DNA from: AWTP1-13 sp963832445
Lineage (GTDB): Bacteria > Pseudomonadota > Alphaproteobacteria > Rhizobiales > Hyphomicrobiaceae
Reading direction: 5' to 3'
Assembly: GCA_963832445.1 (NCBI GenBank)
Contig: CAWHUM010000009.1
Span: forward strand, 62,001-126,000
Length of the DNA: 64,000 nt
Part shown: in pieces, positions 44,028 to 53,700 of the stretch
How positions within the stretch are numbered: the stretch's first letter is position 1
How the letters are laid out: every line of letters starts with the position of its first letter
Notes under the pieces: generated by a model
What the model was told of the DNA's origin: nothing
Databases searched by the model: none
Seen by the model: the letters and a program-made list of their open reading frames with translations, nothing else
Position numbers and translations under genes: made by a program

Positions 44028-44638
44028 GCGCTCCTCTGCTCGCTCTCGAGAACGTGCTCAAGGTCTACACCCGCGGCCTTCTCGACCGCACGCCGGCCTT
44101 CGAGCTCGCTGTTGACCACAGGTTCGAGAAGCCCGAGATCGTCGGCGTGATGGGGCCGAACGGCGCCGGCAAGACCACCCTGTTCGAGATGATTGCCGGC
44201 TCCAACGTGCCAACAGCCGGCCGCGTGCTGGTGTCCGGCCAGGACATCCAGCGCGTGCGCTATCGCCAGCGCGACCGCCTCGCCATCCACTACCACCAGT
44301 CCTACCAGGTTCGCCGCTTCCGCAAGACGCGGCCCGCGTTCATGCTGGAGCGCTCGGCCAGCCCCTATCCGCTCGTCCACCTGTTCGACGAGCCGCAGTT
44401 CAACACCCAGGACGGCTACATCGGGTTCATGCTGGACTTCTTTCGCAAGCTGCGCAGCGAGGGCCGGCTGGTGTTCGTGTGCCTGCACCCCACCGCTGCG
44501 TTCCAGCTCGACATCCTGCGCGAGACCTGCGAGCGCTTCCTGTTCGTGAGCGGCGGCAAGGTTGCTCAATACCCCACCTTCTCCAGCCTCGTCGCACAGA
44601 CCGGGGTACGCAGCTATCTCGGCGCGCTTGCTCCTTGA
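44024..44638 (+). CDS. Degenerate ABC ATPase-like protein without signature motif
   Basis: A 204-aa protein, shorter than a normal ABC ATPase. It has an intact Walker A (VMGPNGAGKTTLFEMIAGSN, near residues 42-61), a Q-loop-like HYHQSYQVRRFRKTR, a Walker B-like VHLFDEPQF and a switch His in LVFVCLHPTAAFQ. The LSGGQ signature and most of the helical subdomain are missing: only about 17 residues separate the Q-loop region from Walker B. It overlaps livF by 4 nt and ends the Liv operon. It may bind ATP but cannot form a normal composite site in trans, so a regulatory or assembly role is possible. It is intact, with no frameshift. Confidence 0.8.
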   Translation: MSAPLLALENVLKVYTRGLLDRTPAFELAVDHRFEKPEIVGVMGPNGAGKTTLFEMIAGSNVPTAGRVLVSGQDIQRVRYRQRDRLAIHYHQSYQVRRFRKTRPAFMLERSASPYPLVHLFDEPQFNTQDGYIGFMLDFFRKLRSEGRLVFVCLHPTAAFQLDILRETCERFLFVSGGKVAQYPTFSSLVAQTGVRSYLGALAP

Positions 44639-44764
44639 TGCTCGTGGAGCGCATTGTTTCGGTGCAGCGATAAAGGGTGCGTCGAACTGCAACTTGGCCT
44701 GAGCAGCACACCTTCTGAATGACCGGCGGCGGCGGGTCAGGAACATCAAGTTCGCGGCGAGACG

Positions 44765-45028
44765 TCATTCAATGATGCTGACGTAGAGGTGGTCGCCGGC
44801 CACGCAGGGCCAGCTTACGGGGTTCCTCATGCTGCAACAATCGAGGCAATCAAATTGGCGGGTGCGCTTGAAGCTCTCGTGCCCGATCCGGTCTATTCGG
44901 GGAAAGGACTTGCTGGCTTGATCGCACTCGTGCGGGCCGGCCGCTGGCAGCCCGACGAAGACGTTGTCTTCGTCCATACGGGCGGTGCACCGGCTTTGTT
45001 TGCTTACCGGAGTGCGTTGGATATCTAG
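44765..45028 (+). pseudogene. Remnant of a D-cysteine desulfhydrase/ACC deaminase-like PLP enzyme
   Basis: Only the C-terminal part of a fold type II PLP enzyme remains: VVAGHAGPAYGVPHAATIEA, then LVPDPVYSGKGLAGLIALVR and FVHTGGAPALFAYRSALDI. These match the end of D-cysteine desulfhydrases and ACC deaminases (DPVYTGK and LHTGGxPALFAY). The N-terminal half with the PLP Lys is absent and the upstream 130 bp shows no homology, so this is probably a decayed or truncated copy. The right end is natural (stop at 45026-45028). Confidence 0.72.
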
Positions 45029-45161
45029 TTCAGACGATTGGTCCGGTTGTGGCACGAACTCACCGCCTTCGACATCGTGTTGGTCCGGCAGCTATGCAGG
45101 GTTCACCTGGCGTAGCAGCGGCTCGTTATGAATGCGTGCTGTTGACCCGGTCCGGACCAAA

Positions 45162-45184
45162 GCCGACCTTCGTGCGAAGTCGGC
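45162..45184. terminator. Hairpin between the desulfhydrase remnant and the DUF6455 genes
   Basis: GCCGA-C-CTTCG (45162-45172) pairs with CGAAG-TCGGC (45175-45184) around a 2-nt loop, with a single bulged C. No T-run follows. It lies between convergent units. Confidence 0.35.
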
Positions 45185-45248
45185 CCCACGCCCGGAAGCT
45201 CACATAATCATCTGGACGCACAAATCATTGGCGGGGTACGGCGCGCCG

Positions 45249-45506
45249 CTATGGCTGGCGCTTGCACACGTCAAACAGTGACAAGTTCGGGCAGAAATCG
45301 GGCCTCTGGCCAACCTGCGGCGGCTCATCGAGCCATCGCAGGCATTTGTCGCTAGTGCCACACGACAGGCATCGGCTATGCGCCTGCGCATAGGCGTCGC
45401 CTTGCCGCAATCGCACCAAGGCAGCAGGATCCACGTCGAGGCGTCTCATCATGTCGTGCATCCGGCGCGCTTGACGTTCCACACGGCGAGCCATTGGCGA
45501 TCGCAT
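45249..45506 (-). CDS. DUF6455 family protein, copy 1
   Basis: An 85-aa small protein, starting MRSPMARRVERQARRMHDMM at 45506. The Cys pattern is C-LS-C-GTSDK-C, then 16 residues to DFCPNLSLF. This is the same C-X2-C-X5-C-X16-18-C-x-N pattern as the two upstream paralogues. No signal peptide. Four cysteines could hold an Fe-S cluster or zinc. It is the last of three tandem minus-strand paralogues (23 nt after copy 2) next to the FNR gene. DUF6455 function is unknown. Confidence 0.8.
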   Translation of the reverse strand: MRSPMARRVERQARRMHDMMRRLDVDPAALVRLRQGDAYAQAHSRCLSCGTSDKCLRWLDEPPQVGQRPDFCPNLSLFDVCKRQP

Positions 45507-45529
45507 GGCCAATTCTCCTCCAGCAAGCT

Positions 45530-45886
45530 CTACCGCCGTGTATGACAGTCGACCGTCAGCGCGTCGATTGTCGCCGAGTTGAGGCAATAGCCGTCCATGC
45601 CGGCCTGCACGTTGCCGCGCGCTAGATCGTGCTTGCATCGGCGCCAAGCGGTACACGCCGCGCACACGCGCGCCAGGTCTCGGTATGTTTCGGGCTCCGC
45701 GTGCCTGACGAACTCCACATCCAGCCCAAGCTGCTGCAGACGCAGCGGCATCAATTCCGATGGACCAGGATGACTGCAGGTGAATCGCGTCAGATCGGTC
45801 GAGCTCAATCCAAGGTCTGCGGCGATCCGATGCAGTTCCTGGGGTGGGCAGGCCGCCAATTCCGTCATTGCCCGCTGGGCGCTCAT
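45530..45886 (-). CDS. DUF6455 family protein, copy 2
   Basis: A 118-aa protein: MSAQRAMTELAACPPQELHR, then IAADLGLSSTDLTRFTCSHP. The conserved core is RVCAACTAWRRCKHDLARG, followed by DGYCLNSATIDAL (C-X2-C-X5-C-X16-C-x-N). The N-terminal half looks like a small helical domain with a further Cys. It lies between copies 1 and 3, with gaps of 23 and 51 nt, so the three are probably one transcript from the FNR-type box at 46298. Function unknown; cytoplasmic. Confidence 0.82.
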   Translation of the reverse strand: MSAQRAMTELAACPPQELHRIAADLGLSSTDLTRFTCSHPGPSELMPLRLQQLGLDVEFVRHAEPETYRDLARVCAACTAWRRCKHDLARGNVQAGMDGYCLNSATIDALTVDCHTRR

Positions 45887-45937
45887 TCTCCGCCTCCAGC
45901 CCTCGCGTAGCTGGGCAATCGCCTCAGATGCTCGAAC

Positions 45938-46240
45938 TCATGGCGAACCTCCTCGCAGATTTGCCGTTGTGGTCTTCTCCGCTGTGCAATGCCGAAAGAA
46001 ATGCGCGTTGGCGCAGAAATTCGGAACGCGTTGCGCTCTCGCTTCTGGGGGCAATGCCAGAAAGGAGGCACAGCGGCGGCTCCACTCGCAGTCAATGCAT
46101 CTGAGGCGTGCCTGGCACCTGGCATCGACTTGAGTGCAGGCATCCGCCTCGACGCCAAGCCAAGCAACCATGCGGTCCATCAACTCGACTTGGCGCGCAA
46201 TCCGTTCGAGCGCCCGCGGGCCCAGGCAGAAATCGGTCAC
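45938..46240 (-). CDS. DUF6455 family protein, copy 3
   Basis: A 100-aa protein: MTDFCLGPRALERIARQVEL, then MDRMVAWLGVEADACTQVDA. The core is LRCIDCEWSRRCASFLALPP, followed by VPNFCANAHFFRHC (C-X2-C-X5-C-X18-C-x-N), plus extra Cys residues. It is the first of three tandem paralogues and divergent from the FNR gene; a perfect FNR-type box lies 57 nt upstream and may serve both directions. Function unknown. Confidence 0.82.
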   Translation of the reverse strand: MTDFCLGPRALERIARQVELMDRMVAWLGVEADACTQVDARCQARLRCIDCEWSRRCASFLALPPEARAQRVPNFCANAHFFRHCTAEKTTTANLRGGSP

Positions 46241-46297
46241 GGGCCACCTCCGGCTATTAGCAGCGCAAGTATGGTGCGGGGGATTGCGTCCGGTCGC

Positions 46298-46311
46298 TTG
46301 ATCCAGATCAA
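46298..46311. promoter_or_regulatory. FNR/FixK-type box between fnr and DUF6455 copy 3
   Basis: TTGATCCAGATCAA matches the full consensus TTGAT-N4-ATCAA, 35 nt before the fnr GTG and 57 nt before the DUF6455 start. It indicates FNR autoregulation and/or control of the DUF6455 genes. Confidence 0.8.
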
Positions 46312-46346
46312 ACTCAGCTGCGGCCTATTGGGCGCACACAGATGCC

Positions 46347-47063
46347 GTGGATCGTCGAAGCAGCCAGCCAAGGTCGTGCCGAGACTGTGCCGTCAGAGAG
46401 AGCGCTCTTTGCCGAGTGCTCACTGCGGAGCAGCTGACAAGTCTTAATCGCAACTCTTTTCGCAAACGCTATGCGGCCGGCCAACTGATCGCAGGTGTCA
46501 TGCCGACAGAAGAGTGGTGCGGGACCATTCTCTCGGGCGTCGTCAAGCTCACAAAGTCCCTGCCGGACGGTAGACACCAGATTGTCGCCTTGCTGTTCCC
46601 GTCTGATTTTCTGGGTCGACCGTTTAGTGCAGCAAGTTCCTGTGCGGCAGAAACAGCGACCGAGGTGGAGCTGTGCTGCTACAGGCTTGAAGATTTCGAA
46701 CGCCTGCTGACGGAGCAGGTCGAGCTCAAGCAGTTGTTTCTGGAGCGCACTTTGGATGCTGTCGACGCAGCGCGCGAATGGATGGTCTTGCTGGGGCGCA
46801 AGAACGCCCGGGAAAAAGTGGCTGCATTGCTTCTCATGATAGGGCGCCGGATACGGCCGGCCGCCTGTGCGTGCGCCGGTCGGCACATCGAACTCCCGCT
46901 ATCGCGCAGCGAAATGGCCGACTACCTCGGCCTGCGCCTCGAGACAGTAAGTCGGCAGCTCAACCTGCTGGAAGCAGCTGCTGTCATCAAACGGGTCAAC
47001 AGGCGGGGGTTGGTGTTGCTCGATGTAGGAGCGCTCGAGCGCATATCGGCAAGCGATGGCTGA
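46347..47063 (+). CDS. fnr: FNR-type oxygen-sensing regulator (FnrL/FnrN-like)
   Basis: A 238-aa Crp/Fnr regulator. N-terminal cysteines C11, C14 and C22 (RSCRDCAVRESALC, CX2CX7C) and a central C99 (SAASSCAAE) match the four ligands of an oxygen-labile [4Fe-4S] cluster with alphaproteobacterial FnrL/FnrN spacing. The recognition helix in LGLRLETVSRQLNLLE has E-x-x-SR, which reads TTGA half-sites. It activates anaerobic genes when oxygen is absent. Start GTG 46347 (MDRRSSQPRS). A perfect box at 46298 suggests autoregulation, and nearby narK/dnr promoters also carry boxes. Confidence 0.92.
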   Translation: MDRRSSQPRSCRDCAVRESALCRVLTAEQLTSLNRNSFRKRYAAGQLIAGVMPTEEWCGTILSGVVKLTKSLPDGRHQIVALLFPSDFLGRPFSAASSCAAETATEVELCCYRLEDFERLLTEQVELKQLFLERTLDAVDAAREWMVLLGRKNAREKVAALLLMIGRRIRPAACACAGRHIELPLSRSEMADYLGLRLETVSRQLNLLEAAAVIKRVNRRGLVLLDVGALERISASDG

Positions 47064-47072
47064 TTCCCCATG

Positions 47073-47771
47073 CTAGGTTGCGGCATCGTCGATCAGCGGG
47101 TCGGGCCTTGCGAACCTGGTAAGCGCAGCCACATCCACAATCCGCAAGTTTGCGCCGTCCACCTCAACCCCTAGGCCCGAAAGCTCGCCGAAGGCGCGCG
47201 AGAGGTTCTCCGGGCGCATGCCGAGCAGGTTGGCGAGGGCCTTCTTCTCCATCGGCAACTTGAATTCGCCCGGCCGCCCGACCTTCGCGTCGTGCGCCAG
47301 GATCCAGTTGGCGAGCCGCTCCAGGCTGGTGCGCAAGCGCTGGTTCTTCAGGTCCTTGACGAGCGCGCGATATCGCAGCGCCAGCTCGGCGACGACGGCG
47401 CGCGCAAACGCTGGATCCTTGTTGAAGGCGCCGCGGACGGCGTCGGCGGGAATGAGCACCACCACGGAGCTGTCCGTGGTTCGGGCGGATTTCAAGTACA
47501 GCTGGTCCAGCACCACCGCCGCGAGGATGAAGGCACCCGGCGGCGCCAGGAAAGAAAGAGTAGTTTCCCGCTCCCGGCTGGCTGAGAAGAATTCGACCGA
47601 GCCCTCCACAAGCACGTGCAGGAAGTCGGGTTTCTGTCCTTCATGCACGAGGACCACGCGGTGCGGGAAGCGCTGCAGGTAGCCGGCTCCGATCAGGGTC
47701 TCGAAATGCGCTCGCTGCATGCCGCTGAAAAGCGGCAGCGCGCGTACGATTTTGGCGTCGGCATCTCTCAT
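47073..47771 (-). CDS. Crp/Fnr-family regulator, DNR/NnrR-like
   Basis: A 232-aa regulator starting MRDADAKIVRALPLFSGMQR at 47771. A cyclic-nucleotide-binding-like sensor domain (VLVHEGQKPDFLHVLVEGSV) precedes the helix-turn-helix KKALANLLGMRPENLSRAFG, whose E-N-L-SR is typical of DNR-like proteins that read TTGA-N6-TCAA too. It has no N-terminal Cys cluster, so it probably senses NO through heme or acts downstream of FNR. It is convergent with fnr (9 nt between stops) and divergent from narK, with a box 35 nt upstream. The context with nar genes supports a nitrate/NO regulator role. Confidence 0.85.
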   Translation of the reverse strand: MRDADAKIVRALPLFSGMQRAHFETLIGAGYLQRFPHRVVLVHEGQKPDFLHVLVEGSVEFFSASRERETTLSFLAPPGAFILAAVVLDQLYLKSARTTDSSVVVLIPADAVRGAFNKDPAFARAVVAELALRYRALVKDLKNQRLRTSLERLANWILAHDAKVGRPGEFKLPMEKKALANLLGMRPENLSRAFGELSGLGVEVDGANLRIVDVAALTRFARPDPLIDDAAT

Positions 47772-47806
47772 GAGGTGGCCTCCAAGACGAAGCAAAACCC
47801 ATTGGT

Positions 47807-47820
47807 TTGACAAAAGTCAA
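47807..47820. promoter_or_regulatory. FNR/DNR-type box upstream of the DNR-like gene
   Basis: TTGACAAAAGTCAA, a perfect TTGA-N6-TCAA dyad, 35 nt upstream of the minus-strand start at 47771. Confidence 0.75.
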
Positions 47821-47924
47821 TCAAGAAGATGATGATAAGCAATTCCATGCTCATCATGCAGCAAGTACAGCTTTTGGGAAATGAACAATTCGCATCCCAT
47901 CAGCTTAGAGGCGATACGCCGAAG

Positions 47925-47938
47925 TTGATGCAGGTCAA
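47925..47938. promoter_or_regulatory. FNR/DNR-type box upstream of narK
   Basis: TTGATGCAGGTCAA, a perfect TTGA-N6-TCAA dyad, 74 nt before the narK ATG, a position suitable for an activator at about -40. Confidence 0.8.
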
Positions 47939-48012
47939 TGAGGCCGAAGTGCTCATGGGATTACTTCGCTCCGCCGGGCACTTCATCGGCGAATTGAGAT
48001 GGGGAGCGACCC

Positions 48013-50762
48013 ATGAACGACCTGACCGCAGTGCGCAAAGGCGACCAGGCGCGGGCGCTGTGGCTCTCGACGATTGCCTTTACGGTCTGTTTTGCGGTGT
48101 GGACGATCTTCTCGATCATCGGCATCCAGATCAAGCGGGACCTGGGGCTCAGCGACACCCAGTTCGGATTGCTGGTGGGCACGCCGATTCTCACGGGCTC
48201 GCTGATCCGCCTGATGCTCGGCATCTGGACCGACCAGTACGGCGGCCGCATCGTCTACGTGGCCGTGATGCTCTCTGCGGCGGTGGCGACTTGGCTGCTG
48301 ACCTTCGCCTACGACTATCCCACGTTCTTGTTGGCCGCTCTCGGCGTCGGCATCGCCGGCGGCTCGTTCGCGGTCGGCATCGCCTACGTCTCCAAGTGGT
48401 ATCCCAGGGAGCAGCAGGGCACGGCACTTGGGATCTTCGGCGCCGGCAACGTCGGCGCGGCCGTCACCAAGTTCGTCGCGCCTTTCATCATGGTCGCCTA
48501 CGGCTGGCAGACCGTCGCCAATGTGTGGGCGAGTCGCCATCGCCGTGATGGCGATCGTGTTCTGGCTCGCCACCAAGGATGACCCGCAGCTCGAGGCGCG
48601 TCGCCGCAGCGGCGCCAAGCCCGAATCGCTCCGTTCCATGCTGGAGCCGCTGAAGAACATCCAGGTGTGGCGCTTCTCGCTTTACTACTTCTTCGTGTTC
48701 GGCGCGTTCGTGGCGCTGGCGCTATGGCTGCCGCGCTATCTCATCGGCGTCTACGGCCTCGACATCACCACCGCCGGCATGATCGGCGCCGCCTACTCGG
48801 TGCCGGCCAGCCTGTTCCGCGTTTATGGCGGGGTACTCTCCGACAAGTACGGCGCGCGCCGCGTCATGTACTGGACGTTCGGCGTCTCGGTCGCAGCCTG
48901 CTTCCTCCTGTCCTACCCGCCCACCGAATACGTCGTGCAGGGCATCCGCGGGCCGGTGAGCTTCCGCCTCGAGACAGGGCTCTTCGCCTTCACAGTCATC
49001 GTGTTCGTGCTCGGTTTCTTCATGAGCCTGGGCAAGGCCGCCGTCTACAAGCACATCCCGGTCTACTACCCCAACCACGTGGGCTCGGTCGGCGGCGTGG
49101 TCGGCCTGGTCGGCGGCCTCGGCGGATTCGTGCTGCCGATCCTGTTCGGCGTGCTCAACGACCTCACCGGCGTATGGCAGAGCTGCTTCATGGCGTTGTT
49201 CGCTATCTCCGGCATCGCGCTCGTGTGGATGCACATGGCCATCCGAGCCATGGAGAAGGGCGTCTACGGCGAGGAGCTCAAGAGGCTGCCCGAGCTGCCC
49301 GAGATGCAGGAGATCCACGAGGCAAAGCACGTCGGCGTCCTGGGCCCGCATCTCATCGAGGACTGGCGGCCGGAGGACAAGGAGTTCTGGAACTCCACGG
49401 GCCGCAAGATTGCCCGGCGCAACCTCATGATCTCGGTGCCCGCGTTGCTGCTGTCGTTTGCCGTGTGGATGGTGTGGTCGGTGGTGGTGGCCAAGCTGCC
49501 CGCCGATCGGCTTCACCTACACCACCGACCAGTTGTTCTGGCTTGCCGCGCTGCCCGGGCTCTCGGGCGCGACGCTCAGGATCTTCTATTCCTTCATGGT
49601 GCCGATCTTCGGCGGCCGCCTGTGGACCACGCTGACCACCTGGTCGCTCATCATCCCGGCGCTCGGCGTCGGCATGGCGGTGCAGAACCCGGATACACCA
49701 TACTGGCTGTTCCTGGCGCTGGCGCTGCTATGCGGCTTCGGCGGCGGCAACTTCGCCTCGTCGATGTCGAACATCTCCTTCTTCTTCCCCAAGGCCGAGA
49801 AAGGCAACGCGCTGGCGCTCAACGCCGGCCTCGGCAACCTCGGCGTTTCCGTGGTGCAGTTCGTAGTGCCGCTGGTGATCACGGCCGGCGTGTTCGGCTG
49901 GTTCGGCGGGGATCCCGTCATGGTCAAGCAGGCGGGCCGGGAAGTGCCGCTTTGGCTCCAGAACGCCGGCTTCATCTGGGTGCCGTTCATCATCGCCAGC
50001 GCGTTTGCGGCCTGGTTCGGGATGAACGACATCGCCTCGGCCAAGGCCTCGTTCGCCGAGCAGGCGGTGATCTTCCAGAGGAAGCACAACTGGATCATGT
50101 GCTGGCTCTACACCGGCACTTTCGGTTCGTTCATCGGCTACTCCGCAGGTTTCCCCCTGCTCGCCAACACCCAGTTCCCAGAGGTGAATGCGCTGGCCTA
50201 CGCGTTCCTCGGGCCTTTGGTCGGCGCGCTGTCGCGCTCGCTGACCGGCTGGGTCTCCGACCGGTGGGGCGGCGGCCGCGTCACCTTCTGGGTGTTCGTC
50301 GGCATGGCTGTCGGCGTCGCGGGCGTCCTCTATTTCCTAAGTGTTGGCAGTTGGTCCGGATTCTTCGCCATGTTCCTGTTCCTGTTCTTCGTCAGCGGGG
50401 TCGGCAACGCATCCACCTTCCAGATGATCCCGGCGATCATGCGCTCGGAGATGGACCGGCTGATGCCCACTGCCGACGCCGCGACGCGCATTCGCCAATC
50501 TGACAAGGAGAGCGCGGCGATCATCGGCTTTACCTCGGCGATCGCAGCCTACGGCGCCTTCTTCATCCCGAAGAGCTACGGCACCTCCATCACCTTGACC
50601 GGAGGGCCACAGGCAGCGCTGTGGGCGTTCCTGGTGTTCTACCTCTCCTGCATCGCCATCACCTGGTGGTTCTATACGCGCCGCGGCGGGCTGCTGCGCG
50701 ACATCGAGCGCGGTGGGGTATCGCCCGCCGCCCGCACACCCGCCGCCCAACCGGCCGAATAG
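48013..50762 (+). CDS. narK: Fused nitrate/nitrite transporter NarK1-NarK2, two frameshifts
   Basis: A fused MFS transporter of about 916 aa, two 12-helix halves, as in Paracoccus NarK. Half 1 (NarK1-like, H+/nitrate symport) has IAGGSFAVGIAYVSKWYPRE and GIFGAGNVGAAVTKF. A hydrophilic linker (RLPELPEMQEIHEAKHVGVL) leads to half 2 (NarK2-like, nitrate/nitrite antiport) with GGGNFASSMSNISFFFPKAE and NAGLGNLGVSVVQFVVPLVI. Single extra bases at about 48534 and 49505 break the frame; without them WASAIAVMAIVFWLA and KLPAIGFTYTTDQLFW are restored. It brings nitrate in for NarG and exports nitrite. The narG start follows 13 nt after the stop. An FNR box is upstream. Confidence 0.9.
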
Positions 50763-50775
50763 CGAGGGACGCGAT

Positions 50776-53700
50776 ATGAGCCATTTCCTCGACCGCCTGA
50801 CCTTCTTCAAGCGCATCGACGGCGACTTCGCCGGCGGCCACGGCATCACCACCAACGAGGATCGCCGCTGGGAGGACGGCTATCGCAAGCGCTGGCAGCA
50901 CGACAAGATCGTACGCTCCACGCACGGGGCGAACTGCACGGGCTCATGCTCGTGGAAGATCTACGTAAAGGGCGGCATCGTCACCTGGGAGACGCAGCAG
51001 ACCGACTACCCGCGCACCAGGCCCGACCTGCCCAACCACGAGCCGCGCGGCTGCTCTCGCGGCGCCAGCTACAGCTGGTACCTCTACTCCGGCAACCGCG
51101 TGAAGTACCCGCTCGTGCGCTCGCGGCTGCTCAAGCTGTGGCGGCAAGCGCGGACGGTCAGGAAGCCGGTGGCGGCGTGGGCCTCGATCGTGGAGGACCC
51201 GGCCAAGCGCGCGGCCTACACGAAAAAGCGCGGGCTCGGCGGCTTCGTGCGCGCCACGTGGGACGAGGTGACCGAGATCATTGCCGCCGCCAACGCCTAC
51301 ACCGCCAGGACCTACGGGCCAGATCGCGTCATCGGTTTCTCGCCGATCCCCGCCATGTCGATGGTGAGCTACGCCGCCGGCTCGCGGTATCTCTCGCTGC
51401 TCGGCGGCGTGTGCATGTCGTTCTACGATTGGTACTGCGACCTGCCGCCTTCCTCCCCACAAACCTGGGGCGAGCAGACCGACGTGCCGGAATCGGCCGA
51501 CTGGTACAACTCGGGCTTCCTTATTTTGTGGGGCTCCAACGTGCCGCAGACGCGCACGCCGGATGCCCATTTCTATACCGAGGTCCGCTACAAGGGCGCC
51601 AAGAGCGTCGTCATCTCGCCCGACTATTCGGAAGCCTCCAAGTTCGCCGACCTGTGGATCTCGGTGAAGCAGGGCACCGACGCGGCGCTGGCGATGGCCA
51701 TGGGCCACGTGATCCTGCGCGAGTTCTATATCGACCGGCAGGCCCAGTACTTCGAGGACTACGCGCGCCAGTACACCGACATGCCGATGCTGGTGCGTCT
51801 GGTTAAGCAGGGCGACCACCTGGTGCCCGACAGGCTGCTGCGCGCATCCGATTTCGCGGACAACCTCGGCGAGACCAACAATCCGGAATGGAAGACCGTC
51901 GCCTACGACGAGACCTCCGAGAGCATCGTGGTGCCCACCGGCTCTGTCGGCTTCCGCTGGGGCGAGAAGGGCAAGTGGAACCTCGAGGAGAAGGAGGCAG
52001 GCAGCCGCGAGACCAACCTGCAGATGAGCTTCGCCGCCGACAAAGACGAATTGGCCGACGTTGCTTTCCCGTATTTCGGCAACCGCGAGCACGACCATTT
52101 CGCCGGCACGGACCATCCGAGCGTGCTGGTGCGCAAGGTGCCGGCCAAACGCGTTCAGTTGAAGGATGGCGGGGCCCTTGTTGCCTCCGTATTCGACCTG
52201 TTCGTCGCCAACTATGGCGTGGATCGCGGCTTTGGCGGCAGTCACGCAGCTAGGTCCTACAACGAGAACGTGCCCTACACGCCGGCGTGGGCCGAGAAGA
52301 TCACCGGCGTGCCGCGCGACCAGATCATCCAGGTGGCGCGCGAGTTCGCCCGCAACGCCGAGAAGACCAAGGGCCGCTCGATGGTCATCATCGGCGCGGC
52401 CATGAACCACTGGTTCCATTGCGACATGAACTACCGCGGCGTCATCAACATGCTGGTGATGTGCGGCTGCGTCGGTCAGTCGGGCGGAGGCTGGTCGCAC
52501 TACGTTGGCCAGGAGAAGCTGAGGCCGCAGTCGGGCTGGCTGCCGCTCGCCTTCGCGCTCGACTGGGCGCGGCCGCCGCGCCAGCAGAACTCCACCTCGT
52601 TCTTCTACGCCCACACCGACCAGTGGCGCTACGAGACGCTCGACGTCGGCGAGATCGTTTCGCCGACGGCTCCGCCCGGGCCATGGGACGGCGCGCTGAT
52701 CGACTACAACGTGCGCGCCGAGCGCATGGGCTGGCTGCCGTCTGCACCCCAGCTCGAGACCAATCCGCTCGAGGTGGCCAAGCACGCTGCCGCGTCGGGA
52801 AAAGAGCCGAAAGACTATGTCTCTGGCGCGCTCAAATCCGGCGAGATCAAGCTCTCCTGCCACGACCCGGACAATCCGAAGAACTGGCCGCGCAACCTCT
52901 TCGTGTGGCGCTCCAACCTGCTCGGCTCCTCCGGCAAGGGGCACGAATACTTCCTCAAGCACCTGCTCGGCACCGCCCATGGCGTGATGGGCAAGCAGCT
53001 GGGCGAGATGGGTGCACAGAAACCAACCGACGTCGCCTGGCACGACAAGGCGCCGGAAGGAAAGCTCGATCTGCTGGTGACGCTCGACTTCCGCATGTCG
53101 ACCACCTGCGTCTACTCCGACATCGTTCTCCCCACCGCCACCTGGTACGAGAAGAACGACCTCAACACTTCCGATATGCACCCCTTCATCCATCCGCTCA
53201 CCGGCGCGGTGGACCCTGTGTGGGAGGCGAAGAGCGACTGGGACATCTACAAGGCTATCGCCAAGAAGTTCTCGGAAGTCGCGCCGGAGGTGCTGGGCGT
53301 AGAGAAGGATGTCGTGCTCACGCCGATCATGCACGACACGCCGGCCGAGATCGCGCAGGCGATGGACGTCAAGGACTGGAAGCGCGGCGAGTGCGAGCCG
53401 GTGCCTGGCAAGACCATGCCTGCGGTCACCTTGGTCGAGCGTGACTACCCCAACCTCTACAAGCGCTTCACGTCGCTGGGGCCGCTCATGTCCAAGCTCG
53501 GCAACGGCGGCAAGGGCATGGCCTGGAACACCGAGCACGAGGTGGATTTCCTCAAGCGCCTGAATGGTGTGGTCACCGAGGAAGGGCCGACCAAGGGCCT
53601 GCCGAAGATCGAGAGCGACATCGACGCCGCCGAGGTGATCCTGACGCTGGCGCCCGAGACCAACGGCGAGGTGGCGGTGAAGGCGTGGGCCTCGCTGGGT

